Notes: generated by a model from the letters alone, not told the origin. 64,000 nt of DNA from Lepidodermella squamata (GCA_047495785.1 JBLDXI010000014.1:1-64000); one strand, 5' to 3'. Counted from the stretch's first letter, positions 23,773 to 35,989 are shown. Translations and numbers: made by a program.

Positions 23773-26179
23773 ATGCCCACGTCCGTGATGCCTGACGCCA
23801 GTTCGCTGGCTCTTGGTTCTTCCACCGACACCGGCTTTTTGTCTCGAAATGCAAGTGAAAATAGCGACGACAGTGCGAATGGTTTACATCCGAACGAATC
23901 TAGTGGCAACGTTAAAACAAGTCCTGCGTCACTGATTGGAGATCAGCGCCACTTGATCGGTTCATCACCGCTTCGTTCGTCCTCGCCTATCGCGCAGTCG
24001 GCTGCTGTTGCCGCGGCTGCTGCCTGGGCAGTGCGTGATGTGCTCTTCCCGAGCGCCGGTACCAACACTGGCATCAACTCAGGCGTTGAATCTTCCAACA
24101 CGTTCTTTCCTCCAGTCTGCAGCGCCCCAACCGCCTCAGCATTCGCATCGCAGCACAACGCACCAGTCGCAAGCCTCGATGTTTTCACTGGTTCGGCTGC
24201 GAAACGAGAACGTCTTCAAGCGCCCGCCTTCGATACTGGTAGCCACATCACCGCCGGCAGCATGCCTTTTTTTGGAACAAACACGCACAGCCAAGCTCTG
24301 CATGGTCTGAACAATAACTCAACAGTTCTTGGTACCAATGCTTCGTCAACAGCTACGTTTCCCCCTGCGATGAACCTAGCAGCGTCAGTCGGTTTCGCAG
24401 CTGCTTATCACCGCACATCAGCAGAAGCGGTAATTTGACTTATTTTTTCATAATTAGCGAAATTGTTGCATACATTCAAAATTGCTGAAGGCGTTCATAT
24501 CTGGCTGTTTCATTAATTTACTTTTCGTTTTTCTTATTCCAGCTTTATCGCTTCGTGCAACAACAGCAGCAGAACGCTTATTCAAGTGTGGCGAGCTCTC
24601 ATCTGCTCGGTTCGACAGGCGCAAATCTGCTCAATTCAACGGGTTCATCATCGTCATCAACGAAGCAGGAGTTCATTTGCCAATGGCAAGATCGAGGTGA
24701 CCGGCGGCACATATGCGGTCGGCCATTTTACGGCTCCATGCAAGACCTTGTCACGCACATCACCATTGAACACGTCGGTGGCCCGGAACAACCTGATCAC
24801 ACGTGCTATTGGAATGACTGCTGTCGCAATTTTCGCCCGTTCAAGGCCAAGTACAAACTCGTCAATCACATCCGTGTCCATACGGGTGAGAAGCCGTTTC
24901 CATGCCCCTTTTCTGGTTGTGGAAAAGTGTTTGCTCGCTCCGAGAACCTGAAGATCCACAAGCGTACTCACACCGGTGAGCGCCCGTTCCTCTGTCCTTT
25001 CGAAGGGTGTGATCGGTACGTTCCTTACTTTTTTACTTTTTTACTTTTTTTTTACTTGCGAAAAGCTTCTGAAACCAAGTTTTTCTCTAAACCAACTGAT
25101 ACGTTGTCGGATTTAATTATTAATTTCTATTATGTTTTTTCAGCCGTTTCGCCAATTCCAGCGATCGCAAGAAACACTCTCATGTCCACACCAGTGACAA
25201 GCCCTACTACTGCCGGCAATGCGACAAGTGCTACACTCACCCGAGTTCGCTGCGCAAGCACATGAAGGTTCACTCCAAGTGCGAAGAGTCGGTTGTGTTA
25301 GCTTCAGACGAGGCTGAAAATTCGATCGATTCTGTAAGCTCGACTTCGTCCAACGAACAAACAGCAAGTGAATCGCAACAACGTCGGGCTGAACCTCTCA
25401 TGCCTGTCGGAGGCGCCATCTACGCCCCAATTGCAACAACTCATCTTGGTTCGCCAAATGGTGCGAGGAAACACATGCTTCTGTCGAGCAGTTCGAGTAC
25501 CAACAGTTCGCAGCACAACAAATCGACTTCGTCAGGTCTCGGGACTTCGTCCGGGTCCGACGCTGAACGCACACCACCCGATTTCGCGGCGCCACAGCTC
25601 GACAATTCGCCTCCATCGCCAAAACGAATGCGAACTACCGCCTACGGCAAGTCAGGTAACGGTGCTTCGCAGAACAGTGGCGCAACTGCTGCGGCTGTGC
25701 TTGCTGCGGCGGCGGCAAATTCTGCCTACAGTCAGTTCCAACCGTCCGGCTTCGATAATCGAACTTCGTTTAACACGTATCAGCCGGCGTCATGCGCAAA
25801 CCGTCGCATGCCAACAGCGCAACATACACCGTTTGTTCCACCCAACGGCCAGCCAGCGTTCTCGCTTGGAGTCAACCAACAGCAATATGCGAATCCGCTA
25901 GCTCTCTTCTGGCCCAGCTCCAACTCAACAGCGTACCCGTCTAACGGCTTCTCTAGCACTTACCTGCCTACCTCGCAGCAACAGCTTTTCCATCCATCTA
26001 CAACTGGTAACTATGGCCTAACAGCTGCAGGTCGTGTTTCCAACGGCTTCGCTTCACAGCCGCAACTTCCGACTTCGACAAATTTTCAGCCGCAAAGTGA
26101 GCCTGCCTACAACTATGGCGCGAACTTCTTATTTCCCGATTTGCACGCCTCGGTAGCCAATGGCACATCATCCATGTAA
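23773..26179 (+). CDS. ZIC: ZIC/odd-paired family zinc-finger transcription factor
   Basis: Predicted 721-residue protein. ZIC/Opa/REF-2 factors bind GC-rich DNA and pattern the nervous system and mesoderm. Exons 23773-24429, 24543-25015 and 25144-26179 join in frame. Five tandem C2H2 fingers span about residues 262-418. Diagnostic motifs include [15 protein letters not shown] and EHVGGPEQP (divergent finger 1), [50 protein letters not shown] and [13 protein letters not shown]. The second intron falls inside finger 4, the position of the conserved ZIC A-intron. N- and C-terminal regions are Ser/Ala/Asn-rich and poorly conserved. The start is the first ATG of a long open exon; untranslated exons upstream are possible. 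Confidence 0.93.
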
Positions 26180-27513
26180 AGACATTGCTATTTGTATAAA
26201 CTTGCTTATTTTTTCCACCATCGCTCTTTTTACGACTTCGAATTCGACTTTTTGTTAAGATTTCTCTCTTGGGTAAATTTGTTGTGTTTCCGATATCCGC
26301 AATTTATTCTTTCTTCTTTCGCATGCGCTCCCGAAGCGCAGGAGAATTCTTGGAATCTGAGAATCTTGGAAATATTCGAGATTGTAGAAATCCGTGAGCG
26401 CAGGTAAAAGACCAAAGAATAACGAAGAATCGCTTGCTGACATGATATAATATATCAATCAAATAGGCTGACGCATTTTTTAATTTTCACGCTATTTATG
26501 TATAATATTCCTTCGCTTTTCTTCTTCGCTGATGTAAAACCTGCTGCACTCTTCGCTGCTGTAAAATACCTGAAGCCTGACTTATTGAACACAGGCCACC
26601 TTCTAACTGCTGTTGTAAATTCTGTGACAGAAAAGTCGCATTTATTAAATTGTATTATAAAATCGTGATTCGCGTGAAGATTGCACAAATATATTATTAC
26701 TTGAAACGATTAGTTTTGTTGGAAATTAGGTTGAAATAAAACTCATCATAAACATCAATCATCTCCGGTCGTTTTATTATAAAGCAGATAGACAATTTGT
26801 AAGAACTGTTAAAGAATGAACAGCCACGTAAAAATTGATAGCGTGAGCGATACCAGTTTGCCACTTGGTTTCGGCGGCGACTCGGCTCGTAAGGCGCAAG
26901 CGTTCATCGGTCCACACTAGAAAAGGCGTACAGATAGTCATAATTTGTTCCCGATAGAGGCACTATGGCTACAATTATCTCAACCATTTCAAATGTTGAA
27001 TATGTCGAAAATTAATATTCAGTGAATCGTTCACCTTTTAAGCCCTTAAGTTACATGGCCCCGAACTTCAGGAACCTATAACCAACAATAGCCTGGTCCT
27101 CTTATAAACAGTTTCATATCAGGGGGGAGGGGGGATTTCATTTCTCTATGGCTAGCTATAGAATAATCCTTTATTTCCGTGCGTTCATTCTAGTGGGATA
27201 TTCAACTCCAGGCTGGAAATGATCACGAAGCTCAGCGGCACAGATGTAAATCACTAGCGTTTCAGAATAGGTAAGTCAAACAGTTGTTAAAACGCAGTGA
27301 TGGGGAATAGAACCCACTAAATGCTGATTCGTTCCACGGGCTTGTGCCGTCAATTAAACTGCCCATTTGGCGAGAAACTGACGAAATGTTTGCGCATTGT
27401 TTGCGCATTGCGGTAAAATAATTACCACCAATGGAGACTAAAAACGAAACGCTGGCGAAATTTCAAGATGTAACATTTTGCACTAAATAGAAGATATGTT
27501 AGAATGAAATTAC
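26180..27513. other. ZIC 3' flank
   Basis: Contains a dispersed-repeat copy (about 26320-26420) and a minus-strand B-box-like stretch near 27303 (GGGGAATAGAACCC) that may be a tRNA-derived SINE relic. Further 3' exons of the neighbouring minus-strand candidate gene could lie at 27180-27270, but I cannot settle them. Confidence 0.4.
26735..26740 (+). promoter_or_regulatory. Candidate polyadenylation signal AATAAA
   Basis: 556 bases past the ZIC stop codon; it would give a 3' UTR of about 0.6 kb. Confidence 0.4.
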
Positions 27514-28041
27514 CTGTAATCCGACGCAATTGCCACACGAAACCAGCTTAAGATAAAAAAATTCAATAGAAGATGAAAGTCGAAGGCGATTGCACTCACC
27601 GAACAATGTGTCCTGAAGACAGAAATATGTTTGTAAACAAATTTTTCGCGAAAAAAGTATATCTAACCTGTGCGACGGAAGGCAATGTTGAGCGCACCGC
27701 TGAGTTATCTGTGGGAAACTCCCTGATACCGTAATCTGCAAGGCATGCGGTAAAAATGCTATTTATTGAGTAAATCAGAAAGGCAACCTCGCAGTATCGA
27801 TCCAAGTTGTTGCACACGGTGATATATATATTTCGTTCGCACGTGTCTCGAGAACCTGGATTAAATCTCTAGTACATCACTTTCAACAAGAATTGGAAAT
27901 ACGCAGCTAACCTTGGCACTCGTAGCAACGCAGAACGGCGAATGTAGGGCTAAAAAACAAGCACACTATTGCCAAGCCGACGATGAAGCGGTCGATGGAG
28001 AACAGAAACCAGCAATAACGTTTTAATATAAACCAAGTCAT
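27514..28041 (-). CDS. Candidate Ly6/three-finger secreted protein, partial model
   Basis: Starting at the ATG at 28041, the minus strand encodes a hydrophobic signal-like segment (FIVGLAIVCLFF) followed by AVLRCYECQG. LxCYxC straight after a signal peptide is the hallmark start of Ly6/uPAR-type three-finger proteins. Exon 1 is 28041-27912. A phase-matched exon 27735-27668 follows, then 27612-27514, which keeps CGNC in frame. Within that last exon a plausible 54-bp intron (GTGAGT...TTAAG) would change the frame, so the C-terminus is unresolved and no GPI tail is identified. The next gene on this strand is Wnt, 1.2 kb upstream. Confidence 0.4.
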
Positions 28042-29220
28042 TGTTAGAACACGAATTTGTTGCAGGTGAAAATATTTAGTACCTGTGTCACGGTAATTCC
28101 GTGACATCCGCCTGTCGCCTCTTTCGATCAAATTGTGCAATCGCACTATAACAGATCACTGCGCACGCAAACTACGGCGGATCCAAACGGACCAAAATTC
28201 AAGGTGAAAGAAGAGAGAATAAAGAAACTAATACAGCCGGTATTATGCGCTGGATTCTTTCATCGTTCTTCCTCTTCCCTCTATTCTTCCTTTCTTCCAC
28301 TTCTTCGTCTTCCAATACTTATCTGTCTTCCAGATTGCGCTCTTCCATTTCTTCCCTTTTATAGACGAATTCGTGAGTCACTGACGAGCCAATCATAATT
28401 CGACAAATTTCAATTTGAAAATTATTAAGGCGCATTTTTTATTTTGTTGCTGCGCAGAAAGCGATTTTATTGTCGCACACACATAAAAATGCGTGCACCT
28501 ATTTTGTGCGTGTGTGTTTGTGTGTTTGAAACGCAAAATGCAGTGAATGACTACTCAGAGGTTCTCAAACCCTGGCACGCGTGCCAATCGTGGCACTCAA
28601 AGAAAATTGATCGGCATGCGTGCCAAAACTGGCACGCGGAGGGTTTTGGCTCCAGAAGCTAAAAACAACAGAAAGAATATAGAAAGCCACTGGTTTTTTA
28701 TTAAAATTCATCTGCTTTCCTCCTTCAATAAGCTCTTTGTCGTTGCAAATTTCGTCTTCCATCACTGAAAGCATTCTACCATAACAGTTAATGGAAGAGG
28801 ATTATACCAATTAAAAACTGCTTTAATTTAAAAAAAGTGATAATTGCAGTGGCATTATAATGATATTATTTCAATATAAAAATTATGCAACATTTTCATT
28901 CTCATCCAAAGAAGTGCGCTCTGCTAATGGACGAAGATGAAGTGATAATTAGAATAGCCTGTATCCACAGGCCACAGATTCGTTAGGCTGAAATAATCAA
29001 TATGACCATGTCATGAGACGTAGCTACGTCTCATGGACCAAGTAGCTGTTTCACCAACATTTATAACATATTTCCACAAGCGACAATCAACGCAGAAACT
29101 TAGAAATTTGTTAGCACAAAACTAATCTTATATTACGTAAATCTGGAGCAAATCCATGACAGACATTGAGGGATACCAGATTTGCGCATTTAGTTACCTA
29201 CTTGGCAGAAGTTGCTTGAA
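28042..29220. other. Gene-free stretch with repeat copies
   Basis: About 28200-28440 is a reversed copy of a dispersed repeat also at 20.8 and 32.4 kb. At 28555 CAGAGGTTCTCAAACC followed by palindromic TGGCACGCGTGCCA resembles a hAT-transposon end; the other end was not found. A 24-bp palindrome is at 29012-29035. Confidence 0.45.
29012..29035. repeat. 24-bp perfect palindrome
   Basis: CATGAGACGTAG and its complement. GACCA occurs on both sides (29004-29008 and 29036-29040), with three extra bases on the left. Confidence 0.8.
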
Positions 29221-29226
29221 TTTATT
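29221..29226 (-). promoter_or_regulatory. Candidate polyadenylation signal directly after the Wnt stop
   Basis: On the minus strand the stop codon TGA is followed at once by AATAAA. If used, the Wnt mRNA would have almost no 3' UTR. Confidence 0.45.
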
Positions 29227-31470
29227 TCAATTGCAAACAGCATCATCGACAACAGTTTCGCATTCTTGACACTGGACTTTACAGCACCACACAAATTTGC
29301 AGTTGCACTTGCTCAGCGTTTTGCGTCGGATAATCGAAAAGTCGCGACCGCAGCACATGACGTCGCAGCTATCGATACCCTTGCTCGTCTGATTGCACGA
29401 TCGACCATGAGTCTGAGAAGAAAGAATGACAATTATTGCGTCAATTGCGTTATTTCATATCGTATCAATCGGCAAAGACCAAACTAAAACATAAAATTAG
29501 GGCTGGAAAGCTCAGGAAACCTAAAAGGTCCTGAACCTTATATAGATCGAACTTATGAAAATAAGGAAAGACTACCTACTGAGTTTACCAGCAAATTTGA
29601 CAAGTCCAAGTTATCTCAGCCTCCTATGTGAGATATGATTCTTATTCAGTTTTAAAAGCAGAATATTACGGCCGGAAAATTACGAATATTACGTAACCGG
29701 AAAGCCGCTCAAGTACGAATATAACGACCCATTATTACTATTTTCCATATTTAATAGGCATTGCTTAAACTTAAAAGGAAGACCCCGGTTGTCCCATCTA
29801 TTTGTTATCGACGAACATATTCTTTTCATATTCTTTTGGCAATTTACATCGAAACAAGATCAAAGTGTAAGATAAAGTGGCATCCTAATGGTCGTTACGT
29901 TGTTGAATAAAAACGTACGCCCAGAGCACCAAGCTTTGAGTCGGGTTCGCAAAAATCCGGAGAAGGAGCGACGTAAACCAAATCACTGCTGGTGTGCCGT
30001 TTCATCTGGACGTTTTTCGGCTCGAGAACAAAGTTTTTCCCTTCTTGTCGAAGCCTTCCAACCTGTGTGTTGAGCAGAAATAAAAATAGAAATTTAAACG
30101 GTCATACTGCTGATAAATCAACCTCGGTTGCCCCGTCGAATTTTTCCTTGATAACATCGCCAATAGTTCGAAAAGGTGCAATAGATTTCCAGCAGGTCTT
30201 CATTTCACAGCTCCCAGAAACGCCATGACATTTACAGTTCATTTGCAAAGTGTCACTCAGAGTCTGAATATTTTTGGTAAATTCAGCGATAATCATTCGA
30301 ATTCTTCGAATCCAATCATCATCTAAAAGCACTTACCTTCCGACCAGCTTCGTGATTATGCAAATTCATTAAAATTCGCTTTATTGCCTGGTCCTTTACT
30401 GCTGATGGCTCATGATGATTCAGATTCGACTGGGATGTCTCGACTAGAAGGACATTTCGAGAGCGATACAAATTTCGCTTTTTAACACGATCTTGCGCAT
30501 CGACAAATTCACGACTAAAGCACACGTCAATATCAGCCATCAACGCTCGTCTTAATAGTCATTGAACCTACCTTGCATGGCTACCAAAGTCAATATTATC
30601 GCTGCAACCTGCCCATACGAAGCCTCCTTCGGTTGATTGGCCGCGCAGTGTCTGATCACAGGAGCAATGCTCGGACAAAATACCCTTGGAGCAAGCTGTT
30701 GTGATCGCATGGGCAACTATGAATCAAATAAGATTGTCAAACGAGGCGTTTCATGTTGTATGTTGGATCCGTGTTGAACAAACCTGATGCAGCAGCAAGG
30801 GCATGCAAAAACGCAGCTTCACGCGTTCCTTAACATAAATTAGTGCAGATGAACAATTTTTTGAAATCGATAAATCCTAAATCGATCCAATTTAGATTTC
30901 TAAAGAAGTAGAATCCGCTCTGGGAGCGGATGGCGAAAGAATAAAGAATGAAGGAAATACCTTGATTAAGAATGGTACTCATCATTTTTCGCTGAACTGG
31001 ATCTGTCATTGAGCAATTCCATCGTCTATCTCTAAATTGGTGCTTGAAAAATCATTCACATACAGCTGAGAGATTGAACAAACGCAACAAGTGACTCACT
31101 TGACACTCGCTAATAGCCATTCTGGCACCGAAAATAATGAAAGGCATCAAGTCAGGAGAATTGAGGCATAATTGGCGTTGCTTTTTTGATAAGCCGTCCA
31201 GTTTATTGCAGTCGACAATAGCTGGTGTTGGCAACTGGTCTTCGTACGTCGCATTGTTGTCGATTTGAGGCAGTAATAATTTGTTCGAGCTATCGAATGC
31301 AGCAAGCGATCTTATATCGGAAATAAATCACCAGGATGAGCTAATGGTCACTGGGTAAAATCATTCCGCTGAACTTACAGCCATTTCAGCGAGTTTGTTG
31401 ATGGCGAACCTTGAGCGATATTATAAGCGCTTAGGATCCACGCTATGAGCAGCGAATGAGCTCGCGTCAT
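29227..31470 (-). CDS. Wnt signalling ligand, closest to the Wnt4 subfamily
   Basis: Predicted 412-residue secreted glycoprotein that would bind Frizzled receptors. Exons on the minus strand: 31470-31379 (signal peptide [13 protein letters not shown]), 31310-31100, 31042-30961, 30828-30784, 30716-30572, 30514-30337, 30263-30108, 30062-29919, 29412-29227; phases all match. Hallmarks in order: [66 protein letters not shown] (its serine is the Porcupine acylation site), [23 protein letters not shown], and a Cys-rich end with [17 protein letters not shown] is typical of Wnt4. About 45 residues precede the first conserved cysteine region, a little longer than usual. Subfamily is by eye only. Confidence 0.93.
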
Positions 31471-32912
31471 ACGTTAGGCGGCAGTCTATACGTAAGCGGG
31501 AAGCCAACTTGATTGGCGATGCGTTCAATAATATAGCAACAGCGTCTAAAATTGAAAATCAAAATAACCAAGAAGCATCCGAATGAAGATGAAATGATAA
31601 AGAATCACGCAAATCAACTATTCAGTTTTGATAGAGGAATGTTTTCCAGATAATTTTCAGTATATTATCTCGGTATTTCCTACTCGAAAAATTATCACCA
31701 GCCAGGCAGAGTTATTTTATGTTCGATAGTCACAGGTTTGATATTTTATGGACTGGCAAGTAGCGAGCGGCAGGGCTGCGTAATAGATTAGTAGCTGTGG
31801 TCAGTCAGTCAGGCAAGTCAAGCTTCAGTGAAAAGCATAGCAACTGCACGCAAGCAAGCAGGCGTATATGCGCGCGCACAGCGCCCGGCTATGGATCACG
31901 AGGAACCGTCGGCGGCAGCACCAGCATCAGTACCACCTATCACCATACCAACTGGGCGGCCAGCCGAGCACTTGAGCTATTACATGCCTGGCCATGCGAT
32001 ATCGATACGTCTGTGAGGCGCGCAGCGCAGGCAACAGTTTATGCGGCCAAATTGCAGATTATGCGCTCGTGTTTGATAGCTGGGGATGGTTGACGCCGAG
32101 AGCGCGCCGCCCTTCCTCTTTTATAGATATCAAACTGGTGTTTGTGTGTGCGTGTGTGTTCGGTTACGCCAATGCACATAACGTTGCAACCTTTAGCGAT
32201 GAAATGTTATCATCGCTACATTTATTTAGAGTAGAAGTGACTTGAAGGACCGCAACAAGCACCGGAAAGAATGTCTTTGTTCATGATGTCACTGTCCTTC
32301 ATGCCCTATACGGATGTTTGAAGATAACAATTTCGTGAAATTCTTTTTCTTCCTCGACCGTCTCTTATTCTTCCTATTTCCCATTCTTCCCTTCACTTCT
32401 CTTCTGTTCTCTTTCAGTCCTTCCTTTCTTCCTTTTTGTAGAAAATTCGTGGCGTTTTGAGTAGACGCTAGCATATCAGCTTTCGACAAATTAAATTTTT
32501 AAAATTGTTTACGCATTTTTTTTCATTTTACATCAATGTTATTTCTAGCAACCTGGCATCGTTATCAAATCAAGGCGCAAGTTTACTGCTGTTGTTGCTG
32601 TTACAAGGTAGTAGCATTCACGATTCAGTGCGCCGCATAAAGACTCCCCCCGTATGACAGTGAACCTCTTCCGGGACTAAATGAATGAGTTATGACTGGG
32701 TAGGCTACCGTTGGATAGCGGCCCTCATTCGAAAAAACCTGGTGCTCAAAAACTCGGAAACGAAAACGGCGAGAGGATGGCTGAGTTTGCCAGATTCAGA
32801 TTCTGGATGAAAGCAGAGTTTTGTCGAAAGCCGCTGATGAATTCGATGAGCAAGGAAATGCAGCAAACGATCTCGCGTGGATCGGATGTTTGCCATTCTG
32901 TTGTTGATGTTG
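31471..32912. other. Wnt 5' flank
   Basis: Probably contains the Wnt promoter. About 32330-32530 is a reversed dispersed-repeat copy rich in CTTCCTTT. Nothing else is recognised. Confidence 0.45.
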
Positions 32913-33350
32913 CTAAAGTTGCTTCTCACGGCGTACTACTTTGACACTTGGACATTCAACATCTGATATCCACTCTGGTTCAACTAGGCTATTGACAAAG
33001 ACGTGAAATGGCGGAAATTGTTGGGTTCGAGCAGCCGTTTGCTTTGACGAAGCCGACTGCGACTTTCGACGGCGAGTGTTCTGCCAAAGTGTATCGTCTG
33101 GATCGTCTTCGTCGTCATCCTCAATGGGACGATGGCATAGCTGATGCCGTAGCCAAATACTGTACGAGTGATTGACCAATTTGGAAAGACGAGGAAGTCT
33201 GACACCACTGAAAATTTCGTTTTCTTCCAGGGGCATCGGACCGTTGATTGTGTATTCGGGCCCATGTCCAGCCAGCTGAGAGAGCGAAAGAAGGGAAAGT
33301 ACAAAGAAATTTTCGGCGATCGATGATACTGCATGCTTCGGCTCAAACAT
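32913..33350 (-). CDS. Unrecognised 145-residue ORF
   Basis: Open frame from the ATG at 33350. It has a weakly hydrophobic segment near residues 15-27, a conserved-looking block (PMPLEENEIFSGVRLPRL), an acidic run DDDEDDPDD, then basic Ser/Arg-rich sequence and FHVFVNSLVEPEWISD. Codon use looks coding, but no family is recognised. Further exons may lie at lower coordinates (an open stretch at about 32750-32900 in another frame). It lies 390 bp downstream of the WDFY2 gene on the same strand. Confidence 0.4.
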   Translation of the reverse strand: MFEPKHAVSSIAENFFVLSLLSLSQLAGHGPEYTINGPMPLEENEIFSGVRLPRLSKLVNHSYSIWLRHQLCHRPIEDDDEDDPDDTLWQNTRRRKSQSASSKQTAARTQQFPPFHVFVNSLVEPEWISDVECPSVKVVRREKQL

Positions 33351-33739
33351 TTTACGAACTTAATGGCTGATTTTTACTGCGAGACATACTTCAGTTGAAG
33401 AATGACGGAGGTCGACTCAGATTCAAAAATCCTGTCTCTTTGTGTTTCAGTAATTTCAATAATTGCGTGCAGGTAAATAGAGAGATCGAAAGAAATGGAA
33501 ACAACATGAAATTTTTACTCGTGAACGTTTCGCGGATGTCTACACAGTATTACAAATTGATCAAGCACTTATGAAATTGTCACAATAGTACCGTCATTCA
33601 TTGACTGACGTGCTCACATGAGATTTCTTCCATCAAGATTATTCGAAGTTTCAAAATCTATTATAGATCAGAAAACTCGCAAGATTATTGAATATTTGGA
33701 AAAATAGCAATGTAGCTTTGAATGTTATAGTGTAATATT

Positions 33740-35821
33740 TTAGCGCCCATTTGCAGCAGCGAAAAGATTTTTAGCATCCCAGATTTTGACTGATCGATCC
33801 CGCCCGACGGTTAGCAATTGCTGCTTGACAGGCCTAACATCGATACCGATGACAGCATGCCCTGTTGAGAAAGGGCGAGTGGAACAAAGCGGCCCAATTT
33901 CGTCTCTGCCTATTTCCTTTGCGCATTTCGAACACTAAAAAATATAAAAAATGAAAGGGTATTACAACTTGAAGTTTGAAGCTTACCACTCGAACTGGCA
34001 ATTCGAAACCGTAAATAGGCAGTACAGACGTTGAACTGGAACAGTTGCCGCAAATCTAAAACAACATAAACAAGTTTAGCCTGGATAACATCAACTGAAA
34101 ACTACTGTAGAAGGCTGCACATAATTCAACCGAAGTGCAACATTTGCATGATTTGCACCACGCGACCCATATTCAAAATATAAGCCAAGCAAGTGAAATA
34201 AAGCCAGCTGACCATGTAATTTATGCCCAATTCGGATCTTGCATTTATTTGGGGTTCGGAGGAAATCGGAATGGGGTAAAATAAATGAAAACTTTTCGTT
34301 AGGTAAACTTTGGAACAGCCCAACTGATGCAAAAGCGACGCGTTCAATCCGAGATATTCCGTTACTGAAAAAATCTTAGGTAAACAAAACCCCGAATTCG
34401 TCTTTTCTATGCGTTGCTTTGGCCATAATAACGTGTTACTTCTGATTTTTACAGAATTATTACTCTGGACAGAGCGCGTTACTTTTACTACAGTGTGGGA
34501 GGAAGGAGCCAAGGGTGCATAAAATGCCCTGTTGGAGAATCCGCGATTAATCCTCAGAACCATCATTAGTTTTTAACCAAGTATTTCAGCATTTTTCTTT
34601 AGCTTTTGCGCATGTATCTGCTTAAATTAATACTTAATTCATATGAAAATGAATAGAAACTCACTGCTTGTCCGCATCGCCTGCAGTGATGCTGCCGAGC
34701 AATTGGTAAAGAAGATGACGAGGGAGAGACGGTCGATGATGCCATATGGGGCAGTTCAGTAGTTTCGCCAAATCGCACGTTCGATGAAGAGCTGCCCTGA
34801 TCAACAGAAACCGACCTTGGAAATTTTTGAAACCACGCCGCTTTGACATTGCTTGCAATCGCTTTCACGTTCCAGAAAAATGGAGTGTTGCATAACATGC
34901 AATAGTCTGATTCCATCCATTTGGGCACAGATCTACGCTTTTTTAGCGTTTCCTTGTCCATTCGCCACGCCAATAATGCACCATCATCCCCGCATGTAAT
35001 CAAGAGACGATTTTTGTCGCTACCAATAAGCGCCAAAGCATTAACGGACGATTGGTGAGCTCGAAGCTCGAAAACTTCGCCATTTCCTCCTCCGAAATCC
35101 CAGCAGCAAACTAAACCGTCAGAACTTGAAGAAAACAGCCATTGAGTGGGCGGATGCCAAAGTAGGCGGGTTATACAGCCGCTATGTCTTTGAACACGTT
35201 TCACGATCGAAAGAGAATTCTGAACGCTCGAGGCTGCAAGCATGGTGACATGACCAGATAATTCTCCGATAAAGACGAATTTAGCAAATTCGTCGATTTG
35301 GACGCACATACCCCAAGAGCCAATTTTGACCGAAGACAACAATACTCCGCTTTGCAAGCAATGTTGCATTACTTGTGGACTAGATCCGCATGAGAAGAGC
35401 CAATCATTAGCTGGCGAAAAACAAACCGCACGAATTCTCCCTATCTGGCCTGTCAAAACCAGCAGATAAATTGAATGACATTAATTCTGCTACAAAAATC
35501 ACCTAAATAATCGCGGCGATGTGAAAGACGGTTATAGTCATCGGAGAGGATGTATTCTTGAATAAGTCCGTTAGCCAAACCGATGAACAGCTTTCGGCTA
35601 TCATTGTCAAATGCCATGCAAAGCACACTGTCGGCCATATAATCACAGATGGTTGGCCAAAAGTGACCGCCATCTCGCTTCAACAATACGCGAACGGTCC
35701 GATCCCCGGAAATAGTTATAATGCCTTCTTCGTTTTGAAGGATCGCTGCAGCATGTATGATATCCTCAAATTTGTCAATCTTCGATATGAGACTTAAATT
35801 TGTGTCCAAGTCACTCATCAT
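33740..35821 (-). CDS. WDFY2: WD-repeat and FYVE-domain protein, WDFY2 type
   Basis: Predicted 455-residue protein. WDFY2 binds PI3P on early endosomes and scaffolds Akt signalling. Exons: 35821-35503, 35449-34665, 34055-33987, 33934-33740; all phases agree. WD40 blades begin with SGDRTVRVLLKRDGG, and later WHPPTQWLFSSSSDG and ITCGDDGALLAW. A FYVE finger is inserted before the last blade: WMESDYCMLC, RQHHCRRCG, ICGNCSS and RVCSKC. The chain ends with TVGRDRSVKIWD, as in WDFY1/2. About 50 extra Ser-rich residues separate the WxxD segment from RQHHCRRCG, much longer than in the vertebrate protein. The first intron is 53 bp. Confidence 0.92.
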
Positions 35822-35989
35822 TGATTTTATATACTATAAATAAAAATAAAAATGGATCAATATCATAGCTATCTAATTATATCACACTGTACAATGAAGT
35901 TGGGTCCACCGTAAATCAAGCTGGCCACAGCTGGCAATCAGGTCAAACAATGAAAAACCGCCAAAACAAAAGGTCAGACCTCGCTAACG

